Source of the DNA: Salegentibacter sp.
GTDB lineage: Bacteria > Bacteroidota > Bacteroidia > Flavobacteriales > Flavobacteriaceae
Direction: 5' to 3'
DNA: 6,641 nt
NCBI GenBank assembly: GCA_024635815.1
Contig: JAGXIG010000071.1
Location: 1-6,641 of the forward strand
The position numbers were made by a program, and so were the translations under genes. The notes beneath the pieces were generated by a model. That model saw only the letters and a program-made list of their open reading frames with translations. It was not told the origin of the DNA and did not search any database. This document shows, piece after piece, positions 5,362-6,641 of the stretch. Position 1 is the stretch's first letter, and each line of letters opens with the position of its first letter.

Positions 5362-6111
5362 CTATTTTTTATTAATCGTAACACTATTCGCCTGTGCGGT
5401 TGGCATCACCACTAAATCAGCAATGTTTACGTGATAAGGCCTTGTAACTACAAACCGAATAATATCTGCGATATCTTCCGGCCGCAGTGGGGTAAAACCT
5501 TCATAAACATTTTTGGCCTTTTCGGAATCTCCTTTAAACCTTACTTCGCTGAACTCGGTTTGTGTGAGTCCGGGATTTACAGCGCCTACCTTAATTCCGT
5601 GTTTGTTAAGATCTATTCTCATCGCCTGATTTAGGGCGTCTACCGCATATTTACTGGCACAGTACACATTCCCATTGGGGTAGACTTCTTTCCCGGCGGT
5701 TGAGCCGATATTGATAATATGCCCGGCACCCTGACTTATCATCTTCGGAAATATCGCTTTGCTGACATATAATAATCCTTTTACATTAATATCCAGCATC
5801 GCATCCCAATCGTCTATATTTCCATCCTGAATTGGGTCTAAACCGTGAGCGTTTCCGGCATTATTTATAAGAATATCTATTTTACTGAATTTTTGAGGAA
5901 GGCTGTCAATTTTCTCAAAAACCTGTTTCTTATCACGAACATCAAAGCAGAGAGTATAAACCGCAACTCTTTTAGCTAATTCTTTTTTTAATTCAGTTAA
6001 TCGCTCTTCCCTTCTTCCGCAGAGGATGAGATTTATGCCTTCTGTGGAGAGGGTGCTGGCGGTTGCTCTTCCAATTCCACTAGTGGCTCCTGTAATTAAT
6101 GCAGTTTTCAT
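5362..6111 (-). CDS. ydfG: Short-chain dehydrogenase/reductase, YdfG-like 3-hydroxy acid / malonic semialdehyde dehydrogenase
   Basis: 249 residues, the usual length for a classical SDR, with a single Rossmann domain. Motifs are the cofactor loop TGATSGIG (7-14), Arg33-Arg34 after the second strand (suggesting NADP), Asp58, NNAG (83-86), and the catalytic set Ser137, Tyr150 and Lys154 (YCASK), then NPG (179-181). Similarity to E. coli YdfG is strong in the substrate region: HIINIGSTAG, EFSEVRFKGD and the tail HVNIADLVVMPTAQ all have close counterparts there. YdfG oxidises L-allo-threonine and other 3-hydroxy acids and reduces malonic semialdehyde. That activity is inferred from similarity. 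The enzyme is cytosolic. It is the first of three co-directional minus-strand genes; the 45-base gap to the next holds no minus-strand terminator, so co-transcription is likely. Confidence 0.88.
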   Translation of the reverse strand: MKTALITGATSGIGRATASTLSTEGINLILCGRREERLTELKKELAKRVAVYTLCFDVRDKKQVFEKIDSLPQKFSKIDILINNAGNAHGLDPIQDGNIDDWDAMLDINVKGLLYVSKAIFPKMISQGAGHIINIGSTAGKEVYPNGNVYCASKYAVDALNQAMRIDLNKHGIKVGAVNPGLTQTEFSEVRFKGDSEKAKNVYEGFTPLRPEDIADIIRFVVTRPYHVNIADLVVMPTAQANSVTINKK

Positions 6112-6265
6112 ACGATATTTTTCTAATCTTAAGTGTTTACAAGTAACTAGCTTGGGTTTACATATGCAATTTAAAATCCTGTTAAATTTAGTTAATCTAA
6201 TCTCGTGTGTAAAATTTAATCGACTATGCTGCGTTTTCTTCTCTAAACAATTAATAAACCTATTT
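6112..6265. promoter_or_regulatory. Divergent intergenic region with unassigned promoters
   Basis: These 154 AT-rich bases must contain start signals for both the dehydrogenase (-) and the lipoprotein (+). On the plus strand TAAATTTA (6183-6190) misses the -7 consensus TAnnTTTG at its last base and would give a leader of about 70 bases. No TTG lies at the matching -33 distance; the nearest is at 6152-6154. On the minus strand I found no -7 candidate better than partial matches. No operator repeat or hairpin stands out. Confidence 0.35.
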
Positions 6266-6641
6266 ATGAAAAGAACGATGAAGAACCTAAAGTTAAAAAG
6301 CTTTCTGCTTGCAACAGTGATCGCTTTTGGATTTACCAGTTGTAGTGATGATGATGAAAATGGAGTAGAAGAAGGTAACGCCCGTCTGACTGTGCGGATG
6401 ACCGATGCTCCAGGAGATTATGACCACGTTTGGGTAGATGTGCAGGATGTTATGATTAAAACCGAAGCCGCAGTTGGCGAGGAAGAAGCCGAATGGGAAA
6501 GCCTTTCTAATGTAGAAGCTGACCGTTATGATTTATTACAATTAACCGGTGGAGTATCTCAATTATTGGCAGATGTTGAAATTCCTGCAGGATATCTTGA
6601 TCAAATTCGTTTGGTTTTAGGACCTGACAATGTTGTAGTGA
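6266..6641 (+). CDS. DUF4382-domain surface lipoprotein (3' end beyond the window)
   Basis: The open frame runs from ATG 6266 off the right edge; 125 residues are visible. Residues 1-25 form a lipoprotein signal peptide: basic start (MKRTMKNLKLK), hydrophobic core (SFLLATVIAFGF) and a lipobox ending at Cys26. The next residues, Ser-Asp-Asp-Asp-Glu, match the lipoprotein export signal of Bacteroidetes, so the protein is predicted to be moved to the outer face of the outer membrane. From about residue 38 the sequence fits DUF4382: ARLTVRMTDAPGDYDHVWVDV, then YDLLQLTGG (89-97), and PAGYLDQIRLVLGPDN (107-122). The family is common in secreted and surface proteins of Bacteroidetes, and its function is not known. 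An in-frame ATG at 6278 would leave a shorter basic segment; I chose 6266 as the more complete signal. There is no Shine-Dalgarno sequence. Confidence 0.85.
   Translation, partial: MKRTMKNLKLKSFLLATVIAFGFTSCSDDDENGVEEGNARLTVRMTDAPGDYDHVWVDVQDVMIKTEAAVGEEEAEWESLSNVEADRYDLLQLTGGVSQLLADVEIPAGYLDQIRLVLGPDNVVV

Noticed and set aside
4950..5634. Plus-strand open frames at 4950-5210 and 5431-5634
   Set aside because: Both are mirror frames of the AlbA_2 core and of the dehydrogenase C-terminal region, respectively.
5316..6111. Reading the dehydrogenase, AlbA_2 protein and phosphatase as a defence system
   Set aside because: Schlafen-type domains occur in some defence proteins, but there is no nuclease, protease, sensor or mobile-element context, and the neighbours are ordinary metabolic genes. 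The evidence does not go beyond a possible operon.

Overview
The window looks like a chromosomal segment of a marine-type member of the Flavobacteriaceae (Bacteroidetes). Several things point there. Coding regions are AT-rich with an A/T-rich codon style. Leaders mostly lack a Shine-Dalgarno sequence. One exact TAnnTTTG-type -7 element and several near matches are present. The lipoprotein at the right edge carries a Bacteroidetes-type surface export signal (Cys-Ser-Asp-Asp-Asp-Glu). Protein similarities also fit. A genus near Gramella, Salegentibacter or Zunongwangia is my inference only.

Layout, left to right. Bases 1-42 may be the last codons of an upstream plus-strand gene. Bases 103-1659 (+) encode an ALDH7-family aldehyde dehydrogenase, probably alpha-aminoadipic semialdehyde / piperideine-6-carboxylate dehydrogenase of lysine catabolism, followed by a clear hairpin terminator. 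Bases 1793-2185 (+) encode a small YkvA-like DUF1232 membrane protein. It converges on a plant-type acyl-ACP desaturase (2280-3284, -), and a long hairpin with T-runs on both sides separates the two. The desaturase has its own 165-base leader with a good -7 candidate. Upstream of it on the minus strand lie three co-directional genes, probably one transcript: a YdfG-like short-chain dehydrogenase (6111-5362), a protein with a divergent AlbA_2/Schlafen-type domain (5316-4180), and a PPP-like metallophosphoesterase (4178-3450). The last two are separated by one base. A 154-base divergent intergenic region then leads to a DUF4382 surface lipoprotein (6266 to the right edge, +), which is cut by the window end.

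Most of the window is housekeeping or metabolic: amino-acid catabolism, unsaturated fatty acid synthesis, and 3-hydroxy-acid or semialdehyde redox. The least explained part is the tightly coupled AlbA_2-domain plus phosphatase pair. Its AlbA_2 half lacks the usual Gly-Gly signature and is locally more AT-rich than a sampled stretch of the desaturase. The phosphatase departs from the PPP consensus at two motif positions. I see no rRNA, tRNA, CRISPR array, insertion sequence or phage gene, and no stretch over 300 bases without a gene.
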